Counted from the stretch's first letter, positions 1-8,466 are shown. The stretch: 43,854 bases of DNA from Eubacterium sp. CAG:841 (GCA_000437375.1 FR898235.1:35287-79140); one strand, 5' to 3'. Notes: generated by a model from the letters alone, not told the origin. Numbers and translations are program-made.

Positions 1-1399
1 TCAGACGTGCGCGATAGCTCTCGTCAACGGCGAAAGTGCCTATCTTCTGTCTGCCCGGAGGAAGCTCATCGACTGCTGAAATATCAAGTCCGCCGAAAAG
101 CACAAGCGCAAGCGTTCGCGGAATAGGCGTTGCGCTCATCGTAAGAATGTGGCAATCAGCGCTTTTTTTCGCAAGCCTTTCTCTCTGAGCCGCGCCAAAG
201 CGGTGCTGCTCGTCCGTTATTACGATTCCCGGATTTTCAAATATCACAGTATCCTCTATCAACGCGTGAGTACCGATTATAAAATCTGTCTTTCCGCTTG
301 CAAGTTCTGCGGTTATCTTCTTTTTTTCAGCCGCCGGCGTTGCACCGATAAGCAGTCTGCAACTGTAACCAAGCTTTTCAAAAAGCGGAGCAAGATCAAG
401 ATAATGCTGTCTTGCAAGTATCTCCGTCGGAGCCATAAGCGCAGCCTGAGTGTGATTCTGGAGTGCGATATATGCCGCATATGCCGCGCACACGGTTTTT
501 CCCGATCCGACATCGCCCGAAACGAGTCTGTTCATCTGCATTCCGCCTGTCATATCGGCTTCTATTTCATCTATCGTGCGCTTCTGTGCACCAGTAAGCT
601 CAAACGGCAGTGCCGAGAGAAATCTCTTTCTGTCGGGAGGAAGAAACTTCTTTCCGCTGCACGATTTTTCACTTTTTCCCGCCATGCTGAGCATAAGTGC
701 AAAGCGGTACATTTCTTCAAAAGCAAGGCGCTTTTTCGCTCGTTCTATTGCCTCGGCGTCGGCGGGACAGTGAATTGAATACAGCGCGTATTTTATATCA
801 CAAAGCCCGTATTTTTTTCTTATTTCATACGGGAGACTCTCGCCGAGCGCATCCGGAGAGGAGGGATCGAATATCGCGTCAAGCGCTGCACGGACGGAAG
901 CAGCCATAAGCTTTTGGGTTATTCCCTCCACCAGCGGATAAACCGGCACCAGTGCACGGAGCGGAATGTTTCCGCGCAAGATCTCAACCGCAGGCGAGGT
1001 CATCGTCACCGTGCCGAGCCTGCGCTCGACTTTCCCGTAAAATCTCGCTTCAACACCTGTTTTTAAGGCGTCGCGCATATACGGCTGATTGAAAAACGTT
1101 ATCGTGCATCTGCCAGTTTCGTCACAGCCGAGAACTTTGGTCACCGTCATTGAGCGGCGTATCATCGCCGTATGAGGAGGAGAGGCAACCGTAAGCACAA
1201 GCGAACAGACTTCGCCGTCCGTAACTTCTTTTATGTTTTTCACGTTTCCGCGAAACTCGTATCCGCGCGGAAAATGATACGCAAGGTCAAGCGCGGTGTA
1301 AATTCCCGCACGCGCAAGCGATTCGGCACGTTTTTCTCCTACGCCGTAAAGCTTTGTTACAGGCGTTTTTGTTCCGAGTAAAAGTGAATTACTTCTCAA
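1..1399 (-). CDS. recG: ATP-dependent DNA helicase RecG, N-terminal two thirds (runs off left edge)
   Basis: RecG is a superfamily 2 helicase that remodels stalled replication forks and Holliday junctions. Translating the minus strand from 1399 gives 466 residues with no stop. It has a wedge/OB region (about residues 60-160), Walker A GDVGSGKT (295-302), the DEQH box (396-399) with the RecG-type continuation RFG, and motif III MSATPIPR (421-428), so helicase motifs IV-VI lie outside the window. Walker A and DEQH are in the same frame as the start, so I see no frameshift. The start is TTG, chosen because an AGGAG sits about 8 bases upstream and no earlier in-frame start has a ribosome site; it gives a normal RecG N-terminus. 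The gene diverges from hisS. Confidence 0.95.
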   Translation of the reverse strand, partial: MRSNSLLLGTKTPVTKLYGVGEKRAESLARAGIYTALDLAYHFPRGYEFRGNVKNIKEVTDGEVCSLVLTVASPPHTAMIRRSMTVTKVLGCDETGRCTITFFNQPYMRDALKTGVEARFYGKVERRLGTVTMTSPAVEILRGNIPLRALVPVYPLVEGITQKLMAASVRAALDAIFDPSSPDALGESLPYEIRKKYGLCDIKYALYSIHCPADAEAIERAKKRLAFEEMYRFALMLSMAGKSEKSCSGKKFLPPDRKRFLSALPFELTGAQKRTIDEIEADMTGGMQMNRLVSGDVGSGKTVCAAYAAYIALQNHTQAALMAPTEILARQHYLDLAPLFEKLGYSCRLLIGATPAAEKKKITAELASGKTDFIIGTHALIEDTVIFENPGIVITDEQHRFGAAQRERLAKKSADCHILTMSATPIPRTLALVLFGGLDISAVDELPPGRQKIGTFAVDESYRARL

Positions 1400-1478
1400 A
1401 ACCGCGCTCTCCTTTCCGTTTTTTACAGAAAAATTATATCATACGGCTTATTTTTAGTCAATAATGGTCGGGAAAATA

Positions 1479-1507
1479 TTGAAAATTAAAAAAATATGTG
1501 ATAAAAT
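1479..1507 (+). promoter_or_regulatory. sigma-A promoter of hisS-aspS operon
   Basis: TTGAAA (1479-1484), a 17-base spacer, then TAAAAT (1502-1507). It lies in an AT-rich gap 34 bases before the hisS ATG. The leader is too short for a T-box. Confidence 0.65.
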
Positions 1508-1540
1508 ATTTTATTATAACAACACCAAGGAGAAATCCCT

Positions 1541-2854
1541 ATGGAAAATAAGGTTACCCCGAGAATACTTCAGGGCTTTGTTGAACTGCTCCCGGCAGAT
1601 CAGCTCGCCTTTGAAGATATGAAAGGCAAAATAGAAAACGTTTATAAAAGATTCGGCTTTGTGCCGCTCGATACGCCTACCCTCGAATATTCGGAGGTGC
1701 TTCTGGCAAAGGCGGGAGGCGAGACCGAGAAACAGATATACCGTTTCAATCATCACGATACGGACGTATCGCTCCGCTTCGACCTTACCGTGCCGCTTGC
1801 AAGGTATGTAGCACAGCACTTTCCGGATCTTTCGTTCCCTTTCAAAAGATATCAGATATCAAAATCGTTCAGAGGTGAGCGTCCGCAGAAAGGCAGATTC
1901 CGCGAATTTTATCAGTGCGACATAGACGTTATCGGTTCCGACAGTCTTGACCTCTGCTACGATGCGGAAATGACCGCCGCCATAAACACCGTTTTCACGG
2001 AATTTGACATAGGCGATTTTGTCATCCGCATAAACAACCGCAAGATCCTGACGGGCTTCTTCGGCTCGCTCGGTCTCGGAGACATAACGGCTGACGTTAT
2101 GCGTACGATAGACAAAATGCCCAAGATCGGCGCGGAAAAGACGCAGGAGGAGCTGACAAAGCTCGGCGTGAGCGCCGAAGCACTTGAAAAAATAAACGAG
2201 TTCACATCGATAAAAGGGACAAATCCGGAAAAGATTGCAGCACTCCGCGCACTGTGTACGGACGAAACGTTTACTGTCGGCACAGACGAGCTTGAAAAGG
2301 TCATATCGCTTGCCTCTGCGCTCGGCGTTCCCGAAAAAAATCTTGAAATAGACCTTTCGATCGTGCGCGGACTCGACTATTACACCGGCACTGTCTATGA
2401 AACGTTTATCGTCGGTCACGAGAATTTCGGCTCCGTTTGTTCAGGCGGCAGATATGACGATCTTGCAGGTTTTTATACCGACAAAAAGCTTCCCGGCGTG
2501 GGTGCTTCAATCGGTCTTTCAAGACTTTTCGCTCAGTTGCGCGAAAACGGAATAATAGAGCCGACAAAACGCACTACGGCGGAAGTGCTTGTGATTCCCA
2601 CAAGCGGTGATCGCTTTGCCTATACCGCCAAAGCAGCCGAAGCTCTTCGTGCGGCAGGCATCGCGACCGACGTTTATTGGTCCGATCGTTCGCTCAAAGC
2701 AAAGTTCAAATACGCCGATAAAGCGGGCGTAAAATATGTCGCAGTCATAGGTGACAGCGAAGAAGCCGAAGGCAGAATATCGCTCCGCAGAATGGACGGC
2801 GGAGAACAGCTTTCCGTAACAACCGAACAGGCGATAAAACTAATGAAAAAATAA
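1541..2854 (+). CDS. hisS: Histidyl-tRNA synthetase, FDLTVP-type
   Basis: Class II synthetase that charges tRNA-His. The protein is 437 residues, the usual length. Visible motifs are the motif 2 region around RGERPQKGRFREF (111-123), the histidine A box GLDYYTG (277-283), the SGGRYDDL segment (301-308) and motif 3 GVGASIGLSRL (319-329), followed by an anticodon-binding domain from about 345. The substrate-site segment reads LRFDLTVP (78-85), where the standard bacterial enzyme has LRPEGTA; the FDLTVP form is typical of archaeal and eukaryotic HisRS and a minority of bacterial ones. AAGGAG lies 7 bases before the ATG. First gene of a likely operon with aspS, 24 bases downstream. Confidence 0.96.
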   Translation: MENKVTPRILQGFVELLPADQLAFEDMKGKIENVYKRFGFVPLDTPTLEYSEVLLAKAGGETEKQIYRFNHHDTDVSLRFDLTVPLARYVAQHFPDLSFPFKRYQISKSFRGERPQKGRFREFYQCDIDVIGSDSLDLCYDAEMTAAINTVFTEFDIGDFVIRINNRKILTGFFGSLGLGDITADVMRTIDKMPKIGAEKTQEELTKLGVSAEALEKINEFTSIKGTNPEKIAALRALCTDETFTVGTDELEKVISLASALGVPEKNLEIDLSIVRGLDYYTGTVYETFIVGHENFGSVCSGGRYDDLAGFYTDKKLPGVGASIGLSRLFAQLRENGIIEPTKRTTAEVLVIPTSGDRFAYTAKAAEALRAAGIATDVYWSDRSLKAKFKYADKAGVKYVAVIGDSEEAEGRISLRRMDGGEQLSVTTEQAIKLMKK

Positions 2855-2878
2855 ACCTCCCCGAAAGGACAAAATACA

Positions 2879-4669
2879 ATGGCTGAACTATTACAAAAAC
2901 AGGACAGAAGAACAAAATACTGCGGGCAGTTCACAAAGGATGATATCGGCAAAAGAGTATGCGCGCTCGGCTGGGTGGCAAGAGTACGCGATCTCGGAGC
3001 GCTCATTTTCATCGACCTCCGCGACAGGACAGGCATCATCCAGCTCGCCTTTGACGGCGATACCGACAAAGCCATATTCGACAAAGCGTTCAAAACGCGC
3101 TCCGAATTTGTTGTTGCCGCTCACGGCGTAGTCAGAGCAAGAGGTGAAGGCGCAATAAACAAAAATATGCCGACAGGTGAAATCGAGATTGCAGTAGACG
3201 ATTACCGTATTCTTTCCGCAGCTCAGACGACGCCGTTTGAAATTCTCGACGATTCAAACGTCCGTGACGAGCTTGCATTAAAATACAGATATCTCGACCT
3301 CCGCCGTACTCCCCTGCAGAAAAATATAATGATGCGCCACGAGATAGCTCTCGCCGCACGCGAATATTTCTATAAAAACGGATTCATCGAAATAGAAACT
3401 CCCATGATGATAAAGCCCACTCCCGAAGGCGCACGGGACTATGTAGTTCCTTCAAGAATTCATCACGGTCATTTCTATGCGCTTCCTCAGAGTCCGCAGA
3501 TTTATAAGCAATTGCTTATGCTTTCGGGCTTTGACCGCTACATTCAGCTTGCGCGTTGCTTCCGCGATGAGGACCTCCGCGCAGACCGTCAGCCCGAGTT
3601 CACACAGATAGACCTTGAAATGTCGTTTGTCGATCAGTCCGATATAATGGATATGATAGAAGGCTTTATCGTTTATCTTTTCAAAAAGGTGCTTGATAAA
3701 AACATCGAGACGCCCATGGTCCGCCTGACCTACAATGAAGCCATGACGCGCTACGGCTCGGATAAGCCCGATACCCGCTACGGCATGGAAATTCAGGACA
3801 TTTCTTCTCTTGTGAAAAACAGCGGATTTTCTGTATTCTCTTCTGCCGTACAGGGCGGCGGCTCCGTTCGCGCAATAGTTGCCGAAGGCGGCGCGGACGT
3901 TCTTTCAAGAAAAGAGATTGACAAGCTCACAGAACACGCAAAGGGCATCGGCGCAAAGGGACTTGCGTATATCCGTTGGGTTGAAGACGCGCCCTCATGC
4001 TCGTTTGCCAAATTCATGGCAGAGGGCGAGCTTGAAAGCATTATCTCCGCACTCGGTATGAAAAAGGGCGACGTTGCGCTCATCGTAGCCGACAAGGACA
4101 AAGTCACACTTCCCACACTCGGCGCGCTCCGCACGATAGTTGCAAAGAAGCTCGGCATAATTCCCGAAGGCAAATTCAACTTCCTGTGGATAACGGAATT
4201 CCCGTTCTTTGAATGGGACGAGGAGAGCGGCACATGGCTTGCAATGCATCATCCTTTCACTATGCCGCTTGACGAATGCCTGCCCTATATAGACAGCGAC
4301 CCTGCCTCCGTCAGAGCAAAGGCATACGACCTTGTTCTGAACGGCACGGAGCTGCTCTCCGGTTCAATAAGAATCACTGACTTTGAGCTTCAGCAGAAGA
4401 TGTTCAAGTCTCTCGGACTCACTCCCGAAGAGATCGAATCCAAGTTCGGCTTCCTTGTTGATGCTTACCGTTACGGCGCTCCGCCTCACGGCGGCGCGGG
4501 AATCGGTCTTGACCGTCTCTCGATGATAATGTGCGGTGCCGACAGCCTGCGTGATGTAATCGCCTTCCCGAAGGTACAGAATGCTTCCGAGCCTATGTCC
4601 GGTGCTCCGGCTCCCGCAGAGCAGAAAGCTCTCGAAGAACTTGCTCTTGCACTCACGGATAAAGAATAA
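2879..4669 (+). CDS. aspS: Aspartyl-tRNA synthetase, bacterial type
   Basis: Class II synthetase of 596 residues, matching the long bacterial form with the GAD insertion domain. The N-terminal OB anticodon-binding domain (about 15-110) opens with YCGQF. Motif 2 region FRDEDLRADRQPEFTQ follows at about 216-231, the GAD insert occupies roughly 310-420, and motif 3 GGAGIGLDRL is near 540. After the OB-fold VRD the sequence reads LGALIF, as in the discriminating E. coli enzyme, rather than the HGGVIF of non-discriminating enzymes; this suggests Asp-only charging, but is inference from one position. Ribosome site AAAGGAC. It overlaps nothing and is probably co-transcribed with hisS and the RNHCP gene. 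Confidence 0.96.
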   Translation: MAELLQKQDRRTKYCGQFTKDDIGKRVCALGWVARVRDLGALIFIDLRDRTGIIQLAFDGDTDKAIFDKAFKTRSEFVVAAHGVVRARGEGAINKNMPTGEIEIAVDDYRILSAAQTTPFEILDDSNVRDELALKYRYLDLRRTPLQKNIMMRHEIALAAREYFYKNGFIEIETPMMIKPTPEGARDYVVPSRIHHGHFYALPQSPQIYKQLLMLSGFDRYIQLARCFRDEDLRADRQPEFTQIDLEMSFVDQSDIMDMIEGFIVYLFKKVLDKNIETPMVRLTYNEAMTRYGSDKPDTRYGMEIQDISSLVKNSGFSVFSSAVQGGGSVRAIVAEGGADVLSRKEIDKLTEHAKGIGAKGLAYIRWVEDAPSCSFAKFMAEGELESIISALGMKKGDVALIVADKDKVTLPTLGALRTIVAKKLGIIPEGKFNFLWITEFPFFEWDEESGTWLAMHHPFTMPLDECLPYIDSDPASVRAKAYDLVLNGTELLSGSIRITDFELQQKMFKSLGLTPEEIESKFGFLVDAYRYGAPPHGGAGIGLDRLSMIMCGADSLRDVIAFPKVQNASEPMSGAPAPAEQKALEELALALTDKE

Positions 4670-4673
4670 TCTG

Positions 4674-5003
4674 ATGGAAACAAAGCTTTTTGAAAAAAAA
4701 GACGAAGAATTCGTATGCCTAAATTGCGGACTCCACGTTCAGCCGCTCGGCTATTCGTGCCGTAATCACTGCCCGCGCTGTCTTTGCTCGCTTCATCTGG
4801 ATAATCACCCCGGTGACAGAGCAAGCGGCTGTGGCGGACTTATGATTCCGATATCGGCTGAACCAGACCCGAAAAAGGGATATATAATAACCCACAAATG
4901 TACCAAGTGCGGTGCAATACGTCGCAATAAAGCGGCGACGGAAGCCAAAGTTCAGCCGGACGACATATCTCTTATAATAAAGCTTACGGTTGCAAAGCAG
5001 TAA
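4674..5003 (+). CDS. RNHCP-domain zinc protein
   Basis: Small protein of 109 residues containing the name-giving RNHCPRCL segment and paired cysteines (VCLNCG, RNHCPRC, SGCGG, HKCTKCG), so at least two Cx2C zinc sites. This is the RNHCP family, whose function is unknown. An upstream in-frame start would lie inside aspS. The ATG at 4674 is preferred because it begins 4 bases after the aspS stop, consistent with translational coupling, and the ribosome site is weak. Position directly behind two tRNA synthetases and the zinc-ribbon look make an RNA-related role plausible, but that is a guess. Confidence 0.85.
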   Translation: METKLFEKKDEEFVCLNCGLHVQPLGYSCRNHCPRCLCSLHLDNHPGDRASGCGGLMIPISAEPDPKKGYIITHKCTKCGAIRRNKAATEAKVQPDDISLIIKLTVAKQ

Positions 5004-5012
5004 AAATAAAAA

Positions 5013-5045
5013 ATGTGCGTTTCGTTTTGAAACGCACATTTTTTA
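5013..5045. terminator. Bidirectional terminator between RNHCP gene and abrB
   Basis: 11-bp perfect stem (5013-5023 with 5029-5039), 5-base loop, A-run on the left and T-run on the right. It can end both converging transcripts. Confidence 0.85.
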
Positions 5046-5065
5046 TTTCCCCCAAGAATATAATC

Positions 5066-5311
5066 TCAATATCTATCCTTTATTCTCTGGATGCAATCTT
5101 TGCAGATGAGCTTGCCGTTGAGACTTTCAACGTTGTCTGCATTTCCGCAGAAAATGCAGGAAGGCTCATATTTCTTGAGAATGATCTTGTCATCCTCAAC
5201 AAAGATCTCTACAGCGTCACGATTGTTGATTCCGAGATTCTTTCTGAGTTCAATGGGAAGAACGAATCTTCCGAGTTCGTCGATTTTTCTTACTACGCCT
5301 GTTGATTTCAT
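5066..5311 (-). CDS. abrB: AbrB-family transition-state regulator with zinc-type tail
   Basis: 81 residues. The first 50 closely follow the swapped-hairpin AbrB DNA-binding domain: MKSTGVVRKIDELGRFVLP then ELRKNLGI and EIFVEDDKIILKKYEP. The tail carries CIFC and CKDC, a paired-cysteine unit probably binding zinc, unlike the tail of Bacillus AbrB. AbrB proteins dimerise and repress post-exponential genes. The ATG has AAAGGAG upstream. The promoter region contains an 8-bp palindrome around the start of transcription, which could be an autoregulatory operator. Convergent with the RNHCP gene and divergent from spmA. Confidence 0.92.
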   Translation of the reverse strand: MKSTGVVRKIDELGRFVLPIELRKNLGINNRDAVEIFVEDDKIILKKYEPSCIFCGNADNVESLNGKLICKDCIQRIKDRY

Positions 5312-5315
5312 ATGT

Positions 5316-5339
5316 ATTACACTCCTTTCATAGTGTAAT
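5316..5339. repeat. Palindrome over abrB start of transcription and ribosome site
   Basis: ATTACACT (5316-5323) and AGTGTAAT (5332-5339) are perfect inverted 8-mers 8 bases apart. One arm touches the -10 box and the other covers the last bases of the Shine-Dalgarno sequence of the minus-strand abrB gene. Confidence 0.7.
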
Positions 5340-5343
5340 TATA
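5338..5343 (-). promoter_or_regulatory. -10 box of abrB promoter
   Basis: A perfect TATAAT on the minus strand. A TTGACA (5357-5362) is present but only 13 bases away; at the proper 17-base distance the -35 is a poor TTTCTT. The promoter may therefore be weak or activator dependent. Confidence 0.5.
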
Positions 5344-5400
5344 ATGTACCATATTATGTCAAGAAAGTCAACAACAAAATTTAATAAAAATCGATTTTTC

Positions 5401-5429
5401 TTGAAAAATTTTGATTTTAGTAATATTTT
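5401..5429 (+). promoter_or_regulatory. Possible promoter of spmAB
   Basis: TTGAAA, 17 bases, TATTTT in a very AT-rich 240-base gap. In Bacillus spmAB is transcribed by a sporulation sigma factor, and I see no good sigma-E or sigma-G box here, so this call is weak. Confidence 0.25.
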
Positions 5430-5550
5430 AGTCTTAATAAGCACTTTATCTGAATTTTTTTCGAAAATTTCTAAAAGACAAAATTGTAAAAGTCGTTTTT
5501 TCAGAAAATGGAACCTCAAAACGCACTCATTTTTTTACAGGAGCGATCTT

Positions 5551-6165
5551 ATGCTTAAAAAGATATTTTGCGCAATCAGTGCTGTTTCTTTTGCTTTTGC
5601 GCTTGCGCTCGGAAGAATGGATATGCTCGCTTCGGCGATAATAGACGGCGCTTCAAAGGCAGTGACGCTTTCGATCTCGCTTCTCGGACTCACCGCGCTC
5701 TGGTGCGGAGTTATGGAGGTCTACTCAAAATGCGGCGCCTGCAATATGCTTGCAAAGCTCATATCTCCGCTTATGAAAGTTCTCTTTCCCGAAAGCTGTA
5801 AAAGCGGAATCGGGACGGAGGAGATCGCCGCAAACATCAGCGCAAACCTTCTCGGACTCGGCAATGCTGCGACTCCGCTCGGCATAAAAGCCATGCAGAA
5901 GCTTTCGCTTCTGAACAGTGAAAGCGATGAAGCAAGCGACGACATGGTCACATTTGCCGTGCTCAACACCTCGTCGGTATCGCTTATGCCAACAACGCTC
6001 ATCGCTCTGCGCCGCGCCGCAGGTTCGGATGCTCCGTTCGATATAATTCCCGCTGTGTGGATATGCTCCGTTTGCGGTGCAATAGTTTCAATGCTTCTTG
6101 CAAGAGGGCTGAGATATCTCTTCCCCGTCAAAGCAAAAAAGGCTGAAAAAGTATGGAATACATAG
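5551..6165 (+). CDS. spmA: Spore maturation protein A
   Basis: 204-residue multi-pass membrane protein of the SpmA/nucleoside-recognition (Gate) family. SpmA and SpmB are needed for dehydration of the spore core. Visible are the N-terminal hydrophobic segment, the family segment ANLLGLGNAATPLGIKAM and the NTSSVSLMPTTLIALR segment that follows. CAGGAG lies 7 bases before the ATG at 5551; a longer in-frame reading upstream has no ribosome site and is low-complexity AT-rich sequence. The last 13 bases overlap spmB. Confidence 0.95.
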   Translation: MLKKIFCAISAVSFAFALALGRMDMLASAIIDGASKAVTLSISLLGLTALWCGVMEVYSKCGACNMLAKLISPLMKVLFPESCKSGIGTEEIAANISANLLGLGNAATPLGIKAMQKLSLLNSESDEASDDMVTFAVLNTSSVSLMPTTLIALRRAAGSDAPFDIIPAVWICSVCGAIVSMLLARGLRYLFPVKAKKAEKVWNT

Positions 6166-6674
6166 CCTCTGCCTTTATTCCGGCGGCGATACTGCTTTGC
6201 GCCGCAATGCTGACATTCTCAAAAAAAGCTACCTTTGATGATTTCCTTCGCGGCACCGAAGACGGCATAAAAATAATTTTCCGCCTGTTGCCCACGCTTA
6301 TCGTGCTTGTGGTATCGGTTTCGATGCTTTCGGCATCCGGCGCGGTTGATTTTCTTTCGTCGCTCCTTTCCCCGCTGTTTGAAAAGCTCGGAATTCCGAC
6401 GGGCATGCTCCCGCTTATAATCATGAGACCGTTTTCGGGCAGCGGCTCGAACGCCATGATAGCAGATATTTTCGATAAATACGGTGCGGACAGTCTTACG
6501 GCAAAAACAGCATCCGTGCTTTTAGGCTCATCCGAAACGATACTTTATGTTTTCGCCGTGTATTTTTCGGCGGCAAAAATAAAGAAAACGCGACATGCCC
6601 TGCCTGCCGCGTTTCTTTCAATGGTATTTTGTATTTTCTTTTCTTCACTTGTGTGCCGACTTATGTTCGGTTAA
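6153..6674 (+). CDS. spmB: Spore maturation protein B
   Basis: 173 residues, close to Bacillus SpmB. Several membrane segments and the conserved segment RPFSGSGSNAMIADIFDKYG, with LLGSSETILYVFAVYFS after it. The start overlaps the end of spmA by 13 bases, so the pair is translationally coupled. It ends only 8 bases from the convergent cyclophilin gene, with no hairpin between them. Confidence 0.95.
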   Translation: MEYIASAFIPAAILLCAAMLTFSKKATFDDFLRGTEDGIKIIFRLLPTLIVLVVSVSMLSASGAVDFLSSLLSPLFEKLGIPTGMLPLIIMRPFSGSGSNAMIADIFDKYGADSLTAKTASVLLGSSETILYVFAVYFSAAKIKKTRHALPAAFLSMVFCIFFSSLVCRLMFG

Positions 6675-6682
6675 CCTTTTTT

Positions 6683-7297
6683 CTATTCGGTCACAACGTT
6701 TTCTATTCTGATCGTTTCGATTTTGATATAGTTTTCTTCACTGAGGAAGCCCATCATAACGCCGTAATAATCGTTTGAAAATCCGCCGTTCTCCGTTATA
6801 TCGGAGCAAATCTTTTCAACAACGTCCCAGCCGTCCGTTATCTTGCCGAACGAAGCATAATTTCCGTCAAGCGACGACTGTGCCGAATCGGAAAGCACTA
6901 TAAAGAACTGTGTGCTTGCGGAATCCGGATCTGTTGCGCGCGCCATTGATATAACGCCCTTTTTATGTTGAAGCTTATTATCCACACCGTTTGAAGAAAA
7001 CTCGCCCTTTATCGTTTCTTCGGATTTTGAATTTGCTCCGCCCTGAAGTACAAAGCCCTGCTGCATACGGATAAAGTCCGTGTTGTCGTAAAGTCCGTCC
7101 TGCGCAAGCTTTACAAAGTGAGCCGATGTTATAGGCGCATTCTTATAGTCAAGCTCGACGGTTATCTCGCCGTAGTCTTTTACAACAATTACAGCCGTAG
7201 CGCTGACGGGACTTGACGACCCCTTCTTGCACGAGCAAAGCGCAAGTGTGAGCATTGCAATCGCCGCTATAACGGCAATGATTTTTATCTTTTTCAT
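6683..7297 (-). CDS. Cyclophilin-type peptidyl-prolyl isomerase lipoprotein
   Basis: 204 residues. Signal peptide with lipobox LCS|C (lipidated Cys23), then a cyclophilin domain from about 35. Family landmarks are TVELDYKNAPITSAHFVKL, the FIRMQQGFVLQGG active-site strand (normally FHRvIpgFmiQGG), ARATDPDSASTQFFI and LDGNYASFGKITDG. The usual catalytic Arg of F-H-R is kept as F-I-R. It probably helps fold exported proteins at the outer membrane face. Ribosome site CGGGAGA before ATG. Confidence 0.9.
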   Translation of the reverse strand: MKKIKIIAVIAAIAMLTLALCSCKKGSSSPVSATAVIVVKDYGEITVELDYKNAPITSAHFVKLAQDGLYDNTDFIRMQQGFVLQGGANSKSEETIKGEFSSNGVDNKLQHKKGVISMARATDPDSASTQFFIVLSDSAQSSLDGNYASFGKITDGWDVVEKICSDITENGGFSNDYYGVMMGFLSEENYIKIETIRIENVVTE

Positions 7298-7323
7298 TTT
7301 TATCTCCCGATAAGTTTTTTTAC

Positions 7324-7352
7324 ATTATACCAAATACTTATGTAAACTTCAA
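7324..7352 (-). promoter_or_regulatory. Promoter of cyclophilin lipoprotein
   Basis: Minus strand TTGAAG (7352-7347), 17 bases, TATAAT (7329-7324). Confidence 0.6.
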
Positions 7353-7382
7353 GTACAAACTATAAACATTCGCCGCATAATC

Positions 7383-7411
7383 TTGACAAATCTTTGCCTT
7401 GAAGCTAAAAT
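7383..7411 (+). promoter_or_regulatory. sigma-A promoter of lipoprotein gene
   Basis: Perfect TTGACA (7383-7388), 17-base spacer, TAAAAT (7406-7411). The leader to the GTG start is about 65 bases. Confidence 0.75.
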
Positions 7412-7481
7412 AGAAAAGTACAAGCTTAAAAACGCAATATTTGTATAAAATAAGAGCGGATAACTCTTTGGGGAGAAGAAA

Positions 7482-8363
7482 GTGAAAAAAGCAATAGCCC
7501 TGATACTTGCAGCCGTTTCGCTTATGCTTGCTTCATGCGGCAAAGGTGCTTCGGTATCTTACAGAGAAATACGAAACCGACTTGAACCCGCAACCGTGTT
7601 TGCCTCGGACGGGAAGTATAAGTCATACACCGAAACTCTGACTTATTACGATGAAAACGGCAACGACGGTTACTCTTATTCCGTTTGTATAGAGCCGGCT
7701 TCGGACAATGCCTACGGTTATAATATAATTCAGAAGGACAGTGAATACTCCGTCTACGCCTGCGACGGCAAGGTATTTGCCGAAAACGACGGAAAGCTTT
7801 ACTCTGTTATTCTTATATCAGAAACCTACTATGAATATATAGAAAGCTACCTTACATGTTCTCATGACTTTGACGGTCTTTCGTATCATCAGCTTTATTC
7901 AAAAAAATCGGACGACGGTGTTATAACCGTCGCCTATGAAGCCAAAATGACAATAGAAGTCGCGGCGAAGTATTCTTCTATGGGCTTTGAGATAGGCGAC
8001 AGCCTCCTTGCGACATATGAAATATACGGCGATTATATAACGGACGAAATATCCTATACGCTGAAAAAAGCAAACGGCACGGAAAAACCCTTGCTCCGCC
8101 GCGAGTTTTCATATTCCGAAAAGGCGTCCGGCGGATTTTCATCGCTTCCTGAAGATGACACAGCAAAAGTGACCGTTATATTCAACTACGGAAAAGATGA
8201 CGAATCAAAGTCGGTTTTCACGGCGCAGAAAAACTGTTATCTCGGCATAAGCGGAGGAAATATCAACGCTTCTTTCTTTATTGACAGCGAGCTTACCGTT
8301 CCTTTTTCGCCCGGAAAAGTGTTTATAAGCGGAGATTTGACGCTTTATGCCGTTTATAATTGA
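7482..8363 (+). CDS. Lipoprotein of unknown function
   Basis: 293 residues starting at GTG behind GGGGAG. Signal peptide ends in lipobox LAS|C (Cys19). The mature part is rich in Tyr, Ser and acidic residues and looks like a beta-rich extracellular domain. The last 40 residues (a Cys-Tyr strand, then FFIDSELTVPF and TLYAVYN) resemble the closing half of a Listeria-Bacteroides/InlB B-type repeat, which often mediates surface interactions. I recognise no enzyme motif. It has its own promoter and stands between the cyclophilin lipoprotein (divergent) and the tRNA pair. Confidence 0.85.
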   Translation: MKKAIALILAAVSLMLASCGKGASVSYREIRNRLEPATVFASDGKYKSYTETLTYYDENGNDGYSYSVCIEPASDNAYGYNIIQKDSEYSVYACDGKVFAENDGKLYSVILISETYYEYIESYLTCSHDFDGLSYHQLYSKKSDDGVITVAYEAKMTIEVAAKYSSMGFEIGDSLLATYEIYGDYITDEISYTLKKANGTEKPLLRREFSYSEKASGGFSSLPEDDTAKVTVIFNYGKDDESKSVFTAQKNCYLGISGGNINASFFIDSELTVPFSPGKVFISGDLTLYAVYN

Positions 8364-8402
8364 ATTTCGGATTTATTTGTATAAAAATTTATCGGAAATC
8401 TA

Positions 8403-8431
8403 TTGACAACGCAGGACACTTATGATATAAT
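8403..8431 (+). promoter_or_regulatory. Promoter of tRNA pair
   Basis: Consensus TTGACA (8403-8408), 17 bases, TATAAT (8426-8431) with an extended TGA before the -10. One of the strongest promoters in the window. Confidence 0.85.
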
Positions 8432-8466
8432 TCTTTTCGCTGACGCGGAAAGCATAAGCGAAATAT

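Noticed and set aside
149..778. Long plus-strand frame at the left edge
   Set aside because: It is antisense to recG, whose helicase motifs are all in frame on the minus strand.
1400..1540. T-box before hisS
   Set aside because: The leader is only about 30 bases and has no T-box sequence or specifier stem.
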